From Stutzerimonas stutzeri (GTDB lineage Bacteria; Pseudomonadota; Gammaproteobacteria; Pseudomonadales; Pseudomonadaceae), in the NCBI RefSeq assembly GCF_002890915.1, contig NZ_POUT01000014.1, positions 1 through 64,000 of the forward strand: a stretch of 64,000 bases of DNA, written 5' to 3'. Both the position numbers and the translations under genes were made by a program. The notes beneath the pieces were generated by a model. That model worked only from the letters and a program-made list of their open reading frames with translations, made no database searches and was not told the DNA's origin. Positions 24,208 through 35,201 of the stretch are shown here, piece after piece. Position 1 is the first letter of the stretch; each line of letters opens with the position of its first letter.

Positions 24208-25644
24208 ATGCCCGCCAGACTCCCCAGCCGTCACGCACAGCTCCCGGCGCCAACGGAAGCGGCGCTCGACCTGTCGCTGATAAGCGCCGTCAGCATCATC
24301 CGAGACATTGCCCCCGCCCCCCTCCAGATTTACGGGCACGGTGGCCAGGAACCAAGAGCCGCCGCACCCCTGCCCACGCCCACCCGGTTTTGCCAAGCCC
24401 TGCAACGAATGATGACCTACAGCCAACACGATCTGCGGCAGCTGGCGCTGATCTGCATTGACCTGGACAACTTTCGAGAGGTCAATGACAACCATGGCCA
24501 GGAGGCCGGCGACCGCCTGCTGGTCATGGTCGTCGAACGCCTGCGCCATAACCTGCGCGACACCGACTTGCTTGCCCGGCTGGACAGTGATCGTTTCGTC
24601 GTGGCATCCCCGCTACCGGAAGGACGCCTATTGCCCCGCCTGCTCGGTGATCGACTGCGTGGCTTGTTCGACGAGCCCTTCGAAGCCGGCGGGCTATGCC
24701 TGGAGGTGAAAGCCAGTCTAGGCATCGCCATCCACTCGGGCATCGCTACCACCGCGGAAAAGCTACTGCACGACGCCACCCTGGCCATGCATCAGGCCAA
24801 GGCCGAGGGCGGCAACATCCTGCGCTTCTTCCGCAGCGAATTACGTCAGCGGGCGGAGCACGTGTACAAGACCGTCTCCCGGTTACGTCGGGCCGTAGAG
24901 CGCGGCCACCTGGAAGTGCACTACCAGTTGCAGTTCGAACTGAACGAAACCCACCGTCCCTCGGGGCTGGAGGCTCTGCTGCGCTGGCGCGACGGCGATG
25001 CGGGGCTGGTTCCGCCCGAACGCTTCCTGCCGCTGGCAGCCGAATACGACTTGATGCCGGTTATCAACCGTTGGCTGGTGCGCCAGGCCTGCCGGGACAA
25101 CCGCACACTGATCGATGCCGGTCTTCTCGATGTGCCGGTGGCAATCAACATCTGCGCAGACACCCTCCTGCGTGATGACTTCCTTGCCTCGGTCCGGCAG
25201 GCGCTGGCAGAAAGCGGCCTGCCGGGAGAACGCCTGGAGGTGGAAATCGTCGAAAGCACAGCCCTCCATGACCTGAACCAGGCTGCGCGCAGCATTGGTG
25301 CACTCAAGCAACTCGGCGTGAAGATGGCAATGGACGACTTCGGTACCGGCTACTCCTCGCCGGCCTTGCTCAAGAGCTTGCCGTTCGACCGAATCAAGAT
25401 CGACCGCTGCTTTATCGCCATGCTGCCCGACAGCCCGGTCGATCAGGCTATCGTCCAAGGCATCCTGAGCATGGCGCGCAGTGCCGGCATGCAGGTTGTC
25501 GCCGAAGGCATAGAACACCCCGCCCAGCTGGACTACCTGCGCCAGCGAGGCTGCGCCTTCGGCCAGGGCTTCTGGTACGCTCGGCCGCTGCCGCCAGCCG
25601 AGCTGCACCAGTACTTGACGGCGGCAGCCAGCCCGCTGCCATAG
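24208..25644 (+). CDS. Degenerate GGDEF + EAL protein, probable c-di-GMP phosphodiesterase
   Basis: A 478-residue cytoplasmic protein. The GGDEF-like domain (about 65-215) has DSDRF at 126-130 in place of GGDEF, so cyclase activity is unlikely. The EAL domain (about 225-470) keeps E255 (EALLRW), N314 (VAINICA), E349 (VEIVES), D376/D377 (DDFGTGYSS), K397, E433 (VAEGIE) and GQGFWYARP. This suggests active c-di-GMP hydrolysis. The start at 24208 follows GGAGGA. Its position after tadE-tadG suggests control of pilus or adhesin-based attachment. Confidence 0.85.
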   Translation: MPARLPSRHAQLPAPTEAALDLSLISAVSIIRDIAPAPLQIYGHGGQEPRAAAPLPTPTRFCQALQRMMTYSQHDLRQLALICIDLDNFREVNDNHGQEAGDRLLVMVVERLRHNLRDTDLLARLDSDRFVVASPLPEGRLLPRLLGDRLRGLFDEPFEAGGLCLEVKASLGIAIHSGIATTAEKLLHDATLAMHQAKAEGGNILRFFRSELRQRAEHVYKTVSRLRRAVERGHLEVHYQLQFELNETHRPSGLEALLRWRDGDAGLVPPERFLPLAAEYDLMPVINRWLVRQACRDNRTLIDAGLLDVPVAINICADTLLRDDFLASVRQALAESGLPGERLEVEIVESTALHDLNQAARSIGALKQLGVKMAMDDFGTGYSSPALLKSLPFDRIKIDRCFIAMLPDSPVDQAIVQGILSMARSAGMQVVAEGIEHPAQLDYLRQRGCAFGQGFWYARPLPPAELHQYLTAAASPLP

Positions 25645-25655
25645 CGACCGGGGCC

Positions 25656-25678
25656 GCCGACGGTACCCTGCCGTCGGC
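25656..25678 (+). terminator. Hairpin after the EAL gene
   Basis: GCCGACGG/CCGTCGGC, a perfect 8-bp stem with a 7-base loop, lies 11 bases after the stop codon. No T-run follows, so it may be a weak or factor-dependent terminator. The rest of 25645-25901 shows nothing recognised apart from the sbcD leader. Confidence 0.5.
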
Positions 25679-25901
25679 AGGCAAACCCGCATCACGCCAC
25701 CATCGAGCACTCAATCGGAATGCACAGGTGCGTGTCTGCACCCCATCCGCCCCGGCGGAAGGTACAGTTCGCGTATCAGCAATACGCAACGACCGGCCAC
25801 GAAGATCCTTGTCATTTGTCATGGCGAACATTTCAGCCCAACGAACAGCGCACCGGCCCGCTGCCGCAGCGCCCCCTTCGCTCACCAAGAGCCCTTAGCG
25901 A

Positions 25902-27133
<1,232 letters not shown>

Positions 27134-27137
<4 letters not shown>

Positions 27138-30100
27138 AGATCCTCGCCATCCGCCTGAAGAACCTCGCCTCGCTGGCCGGCGAGCAGGTCATCGATTTCA
27201 GCGCCGAGCCCCTGGCCAGCGCAGGTCTTTTCGCCATCACCGGGCCGACCGGCGCCGGCAAGAGCACCATCCTCGACGCCCTGTGCCTGGCGCTGTTCGG
27301 CAGCACGCCACGGCTGGACAACGTCTCGCCGTTGAACAAGGTGCCCGATCTCGATACCGAGATCGGCGGCGGCGACGAACGCAACCTGCTGCGCCGAGGC
27401 TGTGGCAGCGGCTATGCCGAGGTGGATTTCGTCGGCATCGATGGCCGCCGCTATCGCGCCCGCTGGGAGGTCAAGCGCGCGCGCGAGAAGCTCGACGGGC
27501 GCCTGCAGGCCAGCAACCAGAGCCTCACCGAGCTGGGCAGCGGGCAAGTGCTGGCCAGCGGCAAGAAGCGCGAGTTCAAGGAGCTGCTGGAAGCCCGGCT
27601 CGGCCTCACCCTGGCGCAGTTCACCCGCGCCGTGCTGCTGGCGCAGAGCGAGTTCTCCGCCTTCCTCAAGGCCGACGACAACGAGCGCGGCACATTGCTG
27701 GAAAAGCTCACCGACACCGGCCTCTACAGCCGTCTCGGCCAGGCCGCCTTCGAGGCCGCCAAGCAGGCCAGGGAAAACCTCGCTCGCCTGGAGCAGCAGG
27801 CCGGCGGGCTAAAGCCGCTGGAGCCGGAACAGCGCACGACGCTGGAACACGAGCACCAGGCCCAGCTCGACGACCTGAAAGCCCTGCAGCAGCAACTCAA
27901 GGCACTCGAAGCCCAGCGGCAGTGGCTCACCGAGCTGCAGCGCCTGGAGGGCGAGCGCGCTGCCGCCCGCCAGCAGTTGCAGGACGCCGAAGACGAGCAC
28001 GAGAGCCTGGGCGAAGCCCGGCGCATTCTCGAGCTGTTCGAGCAGCTCGCACCGCAGCGCCATCGCTTCCTCCGCCAGCAGGAGCTCGATCCGCTGCTGG
28101 GCAAGGCCGCCGACAGCCTGGCTCGCCTGCAGCGCGAGGAGCAAAGCCTGCAGCAGCGTCTCGCCGAACTGCAGGGCCAATGCGACGCGGCCGGCAACCA
28201 GCTGCGTTCGGCCGAACAGACCCGCCAGACCGCCGAGCCGCGGCTCGCCCAGGCGCGCCGCGAGGAAGAACGCCTGAGCCATCTGAACGCCGACCTGACC
28301 ACGATCCGCGAAGAAAGCGCCCGGGCCGAGGCCGACGCGCGTGCCGGCGAGGCGGCGCTCGGACAGCTCGTCGAACGCCAGCAGCGCGTCGCCGAACAGC
28401 ACGCGGCACTGACCCGGCAACTCGAAGCGAGTGCTGAACTGCAGCCGCTCTGCGCCGCCTGGGGCGGTTACCGTCCGCGTCTGCAACAGGCGGTGCAACT
28501 GGCCGCACGCCTGCAGCAGGGCCAGCGCGAACTTCCCGCGCTGGCGGCGCAGGCCAAGGCCGCCGAAACCGAACAGAATCTGGCCCGCGAGGCGCTCGAC
28601 ACGCTGCAACGCGAGCGCGGCAGCGAAGTCGGGCTGGCCGAACAGCTTGCCCAGCTGCATCGCCAACTGGACGAATGGCGCCAGGCCGAACGCGAAAGCG
28701 AAACGCTCGGGCAACTCTGGGCGCAGCAACTGACGCTCGAGGCCAGCCGACGCGAGCTGGCCGATGCCCACGGCGGGCAGCAGGCCGAGCTGGACGGCCT
28801 GGTGCCATTGGGCAAGCAGGTGCGCGCCGAGCGCGATGCCGCCGAGCAGGCACTCAAGGTCACCCTCGCCCTGCTCGAACGCCAGCGCCTGGCGCGCAGC
28901 GAGAACGTCGAGGCGCTGCGCGCCGCGCTGATCCCCGGCGAGCCCTGCCCGGTCTGCGGCAGCCACGAGCACCCCTGGCACCAGGCCGATGCGCTGCTCG
29001 CCGGCCTCGACCAGCAGGACGACGGCGAGGCCGAGCGCGCCCGCCAGGCGCTGCAGGCCCAAGACCTGCGCCTGCAGGAACTGCGCGATCGACACGTCAC
29101 GCTCACTACCCAGCTGCGCCAGACGCAGCAGCGCCAGGCCGAAGTCGAGGCGCAACTGCAGGCCCTGGCGCCACGCCTGCAGACCCTGCCTGCGCATGCG
29201 CAGCTGCTCCGGCAGCCGCAAGCGGAGCGCTCGCAATGGCTGGAACGCGAACTGGATCGGCTCAGGGAACAGATCACCGCCGCCAGCGGCCGCCAGCAAC
29301 AGCTGCTCGCCCTGCAACAACGCAGCGAAGCCCTGCAACAGGCCTGGCAGGCGGCACGCGAAGTCTGTGTCGAAGCGACCCAGCAGCTCGCCCGCCAGCG
29401 CGACGCCCTCGCCCGCGACGGCCAGCAGCTCGATGAGGAACTGAAGGCGTTCGCCGGGCTGCTGCCAGCCGAACGGCTGTCGCGTTGGCGCGAAGATCCG
29501 GCACAGACCTTCATGCAACTGGACGCCGATGTCGCGACGCGCCTGCAACAGCTGCAGGCGCAGGCCGAGCAGGCCGAGGAGCTGCGCCAGTGCGAGCAGC
29601 GCCTGAGTGACGAACAGTTGCAGCAGCGCCATCGGCAAGAGAAGCAGACGAGCAGCCAGATACGCCTGGCCGAACGCGAGCAGCTGCTGCTGGCCTGCCG
29701 GCAGGCACTGCGCACCAGCCTCGGCGAACAGGCCAGCGCCAGCGCCTGGCAACAGCAACTGGACACCGCCATCCAGGCCGCCCGCCAGGCGCAGATCGAT
29801 ATCGACCGCCAGCTCAACGACAGCAAGCTCGGCCTGACCCGCCTGCAGAGCGAGCAGGACAACTGCAGCCAGCGCCACGCCGAACTGGCGCAGGAGCACG
29901 AGGCGCTGCAGGCCGAACTGGCCGCCTGGCGCAGCGCCCATCCGGAGCTGGACGATGCCACCCTCGCCCAGTTGCTGCAGATGGACGACGCGCTACTGGC
30001 CGAGGCGCGCCAGCGCCTGCAGCAGAACACCGAAACCCTGACCCGCTGCCGCGAGCGCCTCGACGGCTGCCTCGGCCGGCTGGCCAGCCACCACCAACAA

Positions 30101-30787
30101 CAGGCCGAGGCGCCGGATGCCGAGCAGTTGCAACACGACCACGCCGAACAGCTGCAGCGCTGCGAGCAGGCCGAGCAGCGCTGCGCCGAAACCCGCGCCG
30201 TGCTGCTCGACGACGACAAGCGCCGCAGCCAGAGCCAGGCACTGCTGGCGCAGATCGACGAGGCGCGCGCCGAGCAGCAGCGCTGGGGACGTATCGCCGC
30301 GCTGATCGGCTCCAGCGACGGCGGCGCCTTCCGCAAGATCGCGCAAGGCTACAACCTCGACCTGCTGGTGCAGCACGCCAACGTGCAGCTGCGCCAGCTG
30401 GCCCGGCGCTACCGGCTCAAGCGCGGCGGCAGCCCGTTGGGGCTTTTGGTGATGGATACCGAGATGGGCGACGAACTGCGCTCGGTGCACTCGCTGTCCG
30501 GCGGCGAGACCTTCCTGGTCTCCCTCGCGCTGGCACTGGGCCTGGCCTCGATGGCGTCGAGCAAGCTCAGGATCGAGTCGCTGTTCATCGACGAAGGCTT
30601 CGGCAGCCTCGACCCCGAGTCGCTGCAGATCGCCATGGACGCGCTGGACTCGCTGCAGGCGCAGGGGCGCAAGGTGGCGGTGATTTCCCACGTGGCCGAG
30701 ATGCACGAGCGCATTCCGGTGCAGATCCAGGTGCAGCGCCAGGGCAATGGCCAGAGCGCGCTACGCATCGTCGGAGGGCTGTCGTAG
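27134..30787 (+). CDS. sbcC: SbcC ATPase subunit
   Basis: A 1217-residue SMC/Rad50-type protein. Walker A is GPTGAGKST at 37-45. Very long Gln/Ala/Glu/Arg-rich coiled coils flank a zinc hook, C605-PVC-608 followed by GSHEHPWH. The C-terminal lobe has the ABC signature LSGGETFLVSLALALG and Walker B LFIDEGFGSLD. It provides the ATP-driven tether and gate for SbcD. The extreme coiled-coil composition creates long open frames on the other strand, which are not genes. Confidence 0.95.
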
Positions 30788-30924
30788 GACCTGTCGCCGC
30801 TCGGGCAGGTCTGCGGCCTGCATCGCCGCGAGGGCGCGCCCACAGGTTCGGTGGAGGCCCGCTGCTTTGCGTCATCCACTTGTGTTTCCCCGCGCCCGGC
30901 CGTAAGGTTCGCGCGTTTTCTTAT

Positions 30925-31125
30925 CCGCCCAGGTGTGCACGACCGCAAGGTCCGCATTAAACGGGAAGCCGGTGCGCTCGCAGGAGCAAGGCCGGCGCTG
31001 CCCCCGCAACGGTAATCGACTGCGATCCTCGGGATCGCCGTCCGCTCGACAGCCACTGTGTTCCGACATGGGAAGGCGAGCGCGATGCGCGTCGAAAGCC
31101 CGGAGACCGGCCTGACGGATTCGAC
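30925..31125 (+). promoter_or_regulatory. Cobalamin (AdoCbl-type) riboswitch
   Basis: Conserved pieces appear in the right order: AACGGGAAGCCGGTG, GCTGCCCCCGCAACGGTAA, the B12 box AGCCACTG with CATGGGAAGGCG, and CGGAGACCGGCC. It lies 100-300 bases upstream of btuB and should repress it when cobalamin is plentiful. The outer limits are approximate. The region 30788-30924 after sbcC shows nothing recognised. Confidence 0.93.
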
Positions 31126-31190
31126 TGGTGTTGCGGAGGGCAGCACCGTCAAGCGCTGCTGCCCGTCATCCCCGCGCTTGTTCCTGCCCT

Positions 31191-31216
31191 CCTCAAAAGT
31201 CTGCGATCTTTTGAGG
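31191..31216 (+). promoter_or_regulatory. btuB: Hairpin masking the btuB ribosome site
   Basis: CCTCAAAAG (31191-31199) and CTTTTGAGG (31208-31216) form a perfect 9-bp stem. The right arm contains GAGG, the best ribosome-binding sequence for the ATG at 31227. This fits a translation-control expression platform for the riboswitch. Confidence 0.7.
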
Positions 31217-31226
31217 AATTCCAAGA

Positions 31227-33080
31227 ATGAAACTGTCCCGTCTCGCCCTGGCCGTAGCGCTGCTACCCGGCGCCCAGGTGTTCGCCGATGCCGAGCAGGA
31301 GCTGCCGAGCATGCTCATCACCTCGGCCCGCCAGGCCGAACCCCGCGCCCAGGCCACGGCAGCCAACGCCGTATTCACCCGCGCCGACATCGAGCGCCTG
31401 CAGGCGCGCAGCGTGCCCGAGCTGCTGCGCCGCGTGCCCGGCGTGCAGATCAGCAGTGCCGGCGGCCTGCCATCGCTATCGCTGCGCGGCACCGGCACGG
31501 CGCAGACCCTGGTGCTGGTCGACGGCCAGCGCATTGCCTCGGCCACCAGCGGCTTCGCCCGTCTCGATTACCTGGCCATCGACAATATCGAGCGCGTCGA
31601 AGTGATCCGCGGCCCGCGCTCGTCGCTCTATGGCGCGGATGCCATTGGTGGCGTCATCCAGATCTTCACCCGCAGCGGCGAGCCGGGGTTGACCCCGGAG
31701 CTCCGCCTTGCCGCCGGCAGCGACCAGACCTTCCAGCGCAGCCTGAGCCTGGCAGCCGGAACCGAGCGGACCCGCGTCCACCTGGGCGCGAGCCTCGACG
31801 AGCGCGACGGCTTCGACATCACCCGCGACAATCGCGGCGCCGATCGCGACGACGACGGCCAGCGCAGCAAGGCGTTGCACCTGAAGCTGGATCATCGGCT
31901 GAACGCCGACTGGAAAGCCGGCCTGAGCCTCAACGATCAGCGCGGCAAGAACGAGTACGACGACGCTTACGAATTCGCCCCCGGCACGCCGCAGGACGAG
32001 TTTCGCCTCAGCAGCTACAGCGGCTACCTGGACGGCCAGTTGGCCCCTATCTGGAACAGCCGTCTGGAGCTGGGCCGCAGTTTCGACCGCAACCGTGCGG
32101 TCGGCTCCAACTACAACGATGGGTTGCTGGAGACCACCCGCCATTCCGCCGCCTGGATCAACCGCCTGCAACTGGACGAGCGCCAGCAGCTGAGCCTCGG
32201 CAGCGACTGGTACGAAGACCGCCTGGACGCCACCACGGCCTATCAGGAAGACAGCCGCGACAACCTGGCCTTCTTTGCCCAGCACAGCTTCCAGGGCGAG
32301 CACTTTGGCACCGAGCTGGGCCTGCGCCACGACGACAACCAGCAGTTCGGCAGCCACAACAGCTGGAACGCGGCGTTCAGCCTGCCGGTCGGCCAGTCGC
32401 AGCGCTGGATTCTGAGCTATGGCGAGGGCTTCCGCGCGCCGACCTTCACCGACCTCTATGCTCCGCCGGCCTGGGGCCCCAACCCGGACCTGGAGCCGGA
32501 GACCTCGAAGACCTACGAGCTGCAGTGGCGCGCCGAGCTGGACGATACCCTGCTCGAAGCCTCGCTCTATCGCACCGACGTGGAAGACATGATCGCCTGG
32601 GGTGGAACCCGGATGGAGAACGTCAGCCATGCGCGGATCAACGGGTTCGAGGCCAGCGCGGCGCGCGAGCTGCTGGGTTGGCAGGCCAGCCTTGGCCTGA
32701 GCATCATCGATCCGCGCGACCGGGACAGTGGCCATGTTCTGGCGCGCCGCGCCAAACGCACGCTCAGCGTCGACCTCGACCGGACCTTCGCCAGCCTGTC
32801 GGTCGGGGCTGGCTGGCATATCTCCAGCACCCGCTACGACAATGCCGCGAATAGCCGCGAGCTGTCCGGCTATGGCGTATTCGACCTGCGCGCCGCCTGG
32901 CAGAGCCATCCGGAGCTGCGTTGGGAGGCCAAGGTCAACAACCTGTTCGATCGTGACTATGCATTGGCAACCTATGATCGCCCCGATGGGCCCAACTGGT
33001 TCGATCCGTCACGGAACTACGGGTATCGCGAAGCCGGACGTACCCTGCTGTTCGCGATGACCTGGACTCCGTCGCTCTGA
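31227..33080 (+). CDS. btuB: BtuB outer-membrane cobalamin receptor
   Basis: A 617-residue TonB-dependent receptor. It has a signal peptide (cleavage near VFA20/DA), a TonB-box-like SMLITSA, a plug domain (RRVPGVQISSAGG, VLVDGQRI, VEVIRGPRSSLYGADAIGGVI) and a 22-strand-type barrel. The barrel includes the BtuB pattern GEGFRAPTFTDLYAPP and NPDLEPETSKTYE. The upstream cobalamin riboswitch and the BtuF-like gene opposite support vitamin B12 uptake. It is convergent with btuF, 18 bases apart. Confidence 0.93.
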   Translation: MKLSRLALAVALLPGAQVFADAEQELPSMLITSARQAEPRAQATAANAVFTRADIERLQARSVPELLRRVPGVQISSAGGLPSLSLRGTGTAQTLVLVDGQRIASATSGFARLDYLAIDNIERVEVIRGPRSSLYGADAIGGVIQIFTRSGEPGLTPELRLAAGSDQTFQRSLSLAAGTERTRVHLGASLDERDGFDITRDNRGADRDDDGQRSKALHLKLDHRLNADWKAGLSLNDQRGKNEYDDAYEFAPGTPQDEFRLSSYSGYLDGQLAPIWNSRLELGRSFDRNRAVGSNYNDGLLETTRHSAAWINRLQLDERQQLSLGSDWYEDRLDATTAYQEDSRDNLAFFAQHSFQGEHFGTELGLRHDDNQQFGSHNSWNAAFSLPVGQSQRWILSYGEGFRAPTFTDLYAPPAWGPNPDLEPETSKTYELQWRAELDDTLLEASLYRTDVEDMIAWGGTRMENVSHARINGFEASAARELLGWQASLGLSIIDPRDRDSGHVLARRAKRTLSVDLDRTFASLSVGAGWHISSTRYDNAANSRELSGYGVFDLRAAWQSHPELRWEAKVNNLFDRDYALATYDRPDGPNWFDPSRNYGYREAGRTLLFAMTWTPSL

Positions 33081-33098
33081 CCGCAAGCGGGCACGCCT

Positions 33099-33899
33099 TC
33101 AAGGCGCCGCCCGCACCATCACCTCGCAGAGCTTCCCGATCGCCCCCAGCATCTGGAAGCTCGGCCGCTCCAGCCCCTTGTCGGGCACTTCCAGCAACCG
33201 TCCGTTGCGCACGGCATCGAGCTGCGGCCAGGCCTGCCACTCGTCCAGCTGTGCGCCGCTGCCGGCCAGGATGACTTCCGGGTCACGGGCGAGCACCGCT
33301 TCGATGCTCACCTGCGGCGCCGCCAGGGACAGATCGGCGAAAACATTCTGCCCACCACAGACTTCGATGGCCTCGCTGATGATCTGCCGGCCGCCGAGGG
33401 TATACAGCGGGCGATTCCAGATCTGGTAGAACACCCGCAGCGGGCGCTCACGGGCGTAGCTTGTGCGCAGCTCGGCGAGCCCTAAGCGAAACCGCTCGGC
33501 CAGGCGCTCACCCTGCTCTGTGCGGCCGACCGCCTGGCCGATCACCCTGAACTGTTCGGCCAGCCCGTCGAGGCGAGTTTGCGCCACCACCAGCACGGGA
33601 ATGCCGAACTGCTGCAGCTGTTCGCGCTGGCTGCGCGGCACGCTGTCCGGCCAGAGCAGGACCAGATCGGGACGCAGGCTGAGCAGGGTTTCCATTTCCA
33701 CCTGGCCGTAGCGCCCCACCGAGGGCACCTGCGCCAGTGCTGCGGGCCGCTCGCCGCCATCCAGCACGCCGACCAGCCGATCCGCGGCATCCAGTTCGAG
33801 CATGATTTCACTGAGCGAGGGCGCCAGGCTCACCACCCGTTGCGCCGCTGGTGCGGGCAGCACCGCCAGCAACAGCGCGGCGAGCAGCAAGCCGCGCAT
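33099..33899 (-). CDS. btuF: BtuF-like periplasmic cobalamin-binding protein
   Basis: A 266-residue protein with a signal peptide (MRGLLLAALLLAVLPAPAAA type). The type III binding-protein fold is seen in RVVSLAPSLSEIMLELDAADRLVGV, PSVGRYGQVEMETLLSLRPDLVL and IYTLGG-like YTLGGRQIISEAIEVCGGQNVF. Neighbourhood with btuB supports cobalamin. No BtuC permease or BtuD ATPase gene is in the window. It is the last gene of the ribA operon, and its ATG overlaps the upstream stop. Confidence 0.8.
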   Translation of the reverse strand: MRGLLLAALLLAVLPAPAAQRVVSLAPSLSEIMLELDAADRLVGVLDGGERPAALAQVPSVGRYGQVEMETLLSLRPDLVLLWPDSVPRSQREQLQQFGIPVLVVAQTRLDGLAEQFRVIGQAVGRTEQGERLAERFRLGLAELRTSYARERPLRVFYQIWNRPLYTLGGRQIISEAIEVCGGQNVFADLSLAAPQVSIEAVLARDPEVILAGSGAQLDEWQAWPQLDAVRNGRLLEVPDKGLERPSFQMLGAIGKLCEVMVRAAP

Positions 33900-34306
33900 C
33901 AGTGCAGCTGCCGCGGAATGCGGTAGAGCACCAGCAGCGCAAGGCTGCCGAACACCAGCAGCAATTGCGCCACCGGCTCCATGCCCGCCAGCGTACCAGC
34001 GGCGGCGAACCAGGCCGGTAGCGAGGCGACCAGCAGGGCGCGGCGGCGAACGCGGCGCAGTTGCGCCCAGGCACTGGGTTCGGCACTGCCGTCCAGAGCC
34101 TGTTCGGCGGCGATCAGCGCATGCTTGAAGGCGGTGAAGGCCGGCAGGCTGAAGAACAGCGAGACGAGTCCGGCGGCGAACAGCGCCAGCCCCCACTCGG
34201 CCAGCGGGGCCGCGACCCGGCCGAGAACCAGCACCGGCAGCACCATCGACACGGTATGCAGCCAGCCGTCGCGGGCAAGCTGGCGGCGGGCGGCGACGCG
34301 GTTCAC
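33899..34306 (-). CDS. Small inner-membrane protein between ribA and btuF
   Basis: A 135-residue protein with about four predicted membrane helices (VSMVLPVLVLGRVAAPL, LALFAAGLVSLFFSLPAF, ALLVASLPAWFAAAGTLAG, VAQLLLVFGSLALLVLY). The GTG start overlaps the ribA stop (GTGA), and its own stop overlaps the btuF start, so the three genes are translationally coupled. I recall a similar unnamed membrane gene in the same place in P. aeruginosa. The family is not recognised. A role with btuF or with riboflavin is conceivable but unsupported. Confidence 0.7.
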   Translation of the reverse strand: MNRVAARRQLARDGWLHTVSMVLPVLVLGRVAAPLAEWGLALFAAGLVSLFFSLPAFTAFKHALIAAEQALDGSAEPSAWAQLRRVRRRALLVASLPAWFAAAGTLAGMEPVAQLLLVFGSLALLVLYRIPRQLH

Positions 34307-34920
34307 GACTGCTTGGCTTCGCCCTGATGGATCTCGCCGAGCATGTGGCCCAGCTTGCCGGCCTTGGTGGCGAGGTACTTGCGGTTGTGCGGGTTGTGCG
34401 CGATCTGCAGCGGCTTGCGCTCGGCGACGCGGATGCCGAAGCCCTGCAAAGCCTTGACCTTGCGCGGGTTGTTGGTCATCAGCTTGATCTCGGCGATGCC
34501 CAGGTGTTCGAGCATCGGCAGGCAGATGCCGTAGTCGCGCATATCGGGGGCGAAGCCCAGGCGCTCGTTGGCCTCGACGGTGTCGGCGCCACCATCCTGC
34601 AGCTCGTAGGCGCGAATCTTGTTCAGCAGGCCGATGCCGCGGCCTTCCTGGCGCAGGTAGAGCAGGACGCCGCGGCCTTCCTCGGCGATCGCCCGCAGCG
34701 CCGCCTCCAGCTGGAAGCCGCAGTCGCAGCGCAGGCTGAACAGCGCGTCGCCGGTCAGGCACTCGGAATGCAGCCGCCCCAGCACCGGCGCGCCATCGGC
34801 CACGTCGCCGAGCGTCAGCGCGACATGCTCCTTACCCGTTTCCTGATCGAGAAAACCATGCATGGTGAACACACCGAACGGCGTCGGCAGTTTGGAGGCA
34901 GCGACGAACACGACAGACAC
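34303..34920 (-). CDS. ribA: RibA GTP cyclohydrolase II
   Basis: A 205-residue cytosolic enzyme that starts riboflavin synthesis by opening GTP to diaminohydroxyphosphoribosylaminopyrimidine. The zinc cysteines C54, C65 and C67 (SECLTGDALFSLRCDCG) and the catalytic segment LRQEGRGIGL, then DxRDYGI, are intact. The GTG start at 34920 gives the family's usual length and beginning (SVVFVAASKLPTPFG). Because the GTP cyclohydrolase half of RibBA (38702-39781) is degenerate, this gene probably supplies all the activity. Confidence 0.93.
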   Translation of the reverse strand: MSVVFVAASKLPTPFGVFTMHGFLDQETGKEHVALTLGDVADGAPVLGRLHSECLTGDALFSLRCDCGFQLEAALRAIAEEGRGVLLYLRQEGRGIGLLNKIRAYELQDGGADTVEANERLGFAPDMRDYGICLPMLEHLGIAEIKLMTNNPRKVKALQGFGIRVAERKPLQIAHNPHNRKYLATKAGKLGHMLGEIHQGEAKQS

Positions 34921-34998
34921 GGGAGAAACCCCAGCAGGCAGAAAAGCGGATATTGTAACACTAACTAAAAGCTGCAAGCTGCAAGCGAATCAGCACAA

Positions 34999-35018
34999 GG
35001 GTGGGCTTCAGCCCACCC
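34999..35018. repeat. Short palindrome GGGTGGGC/GCCCACCC
   Basis: An 8-bp stem with a TTCA loop (GTGGGCTTCAGCCCAC core), of a kind often seen between Pseudomonas genes. It lies in the 281-base gap between ribA (-) and the aspartyl protease (-). Confidence 0.55.
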
Positions 35019-35097
35019 ATAGCGCTCAGCGTGGCCTAAAGCCCAGCCGCGCACCTTCATAGCTGGGTTAGCTGTTGGTAGCGAATGGACGTATCCC

Positions 35098-35157
35098 CTG
35101 TAGGAGCGGGCCATGCCGCGAATAGCCAGCGCGCAAAATCTTCGCGGGCATGGCCGA
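35098..35157. repeat. REP-like element
   Basis: TGTAGGAGCGGGCCATGCCGCG at 35099-35120 and TTCGCGGGCATGGCCGA at 35141-35157 are the two arms of the same REP type as at 2931-2980. They are imperfectly inverted, with about 20 bases between. Confidence 0.65.
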
Positions 35158-35201
35158 ATATTCTGCAGCTTTTCTTGCCGCCTGCAGCTTGAAGCTGCTT
35201 T

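Noticed and set aside
27809..29941. Long minus-strand open frames over sbcC.
   Set aside because: They result from the Gln/Ala/Leu codon use of the SbcC coiled coil; no family features.
31476..32909. A 477-codon minus-strand open frame over btuB.
   Set aside because: Shadow frame of the btuB barrel; no signal, no domain, and the riboswitch sits before the plus-strand gene.
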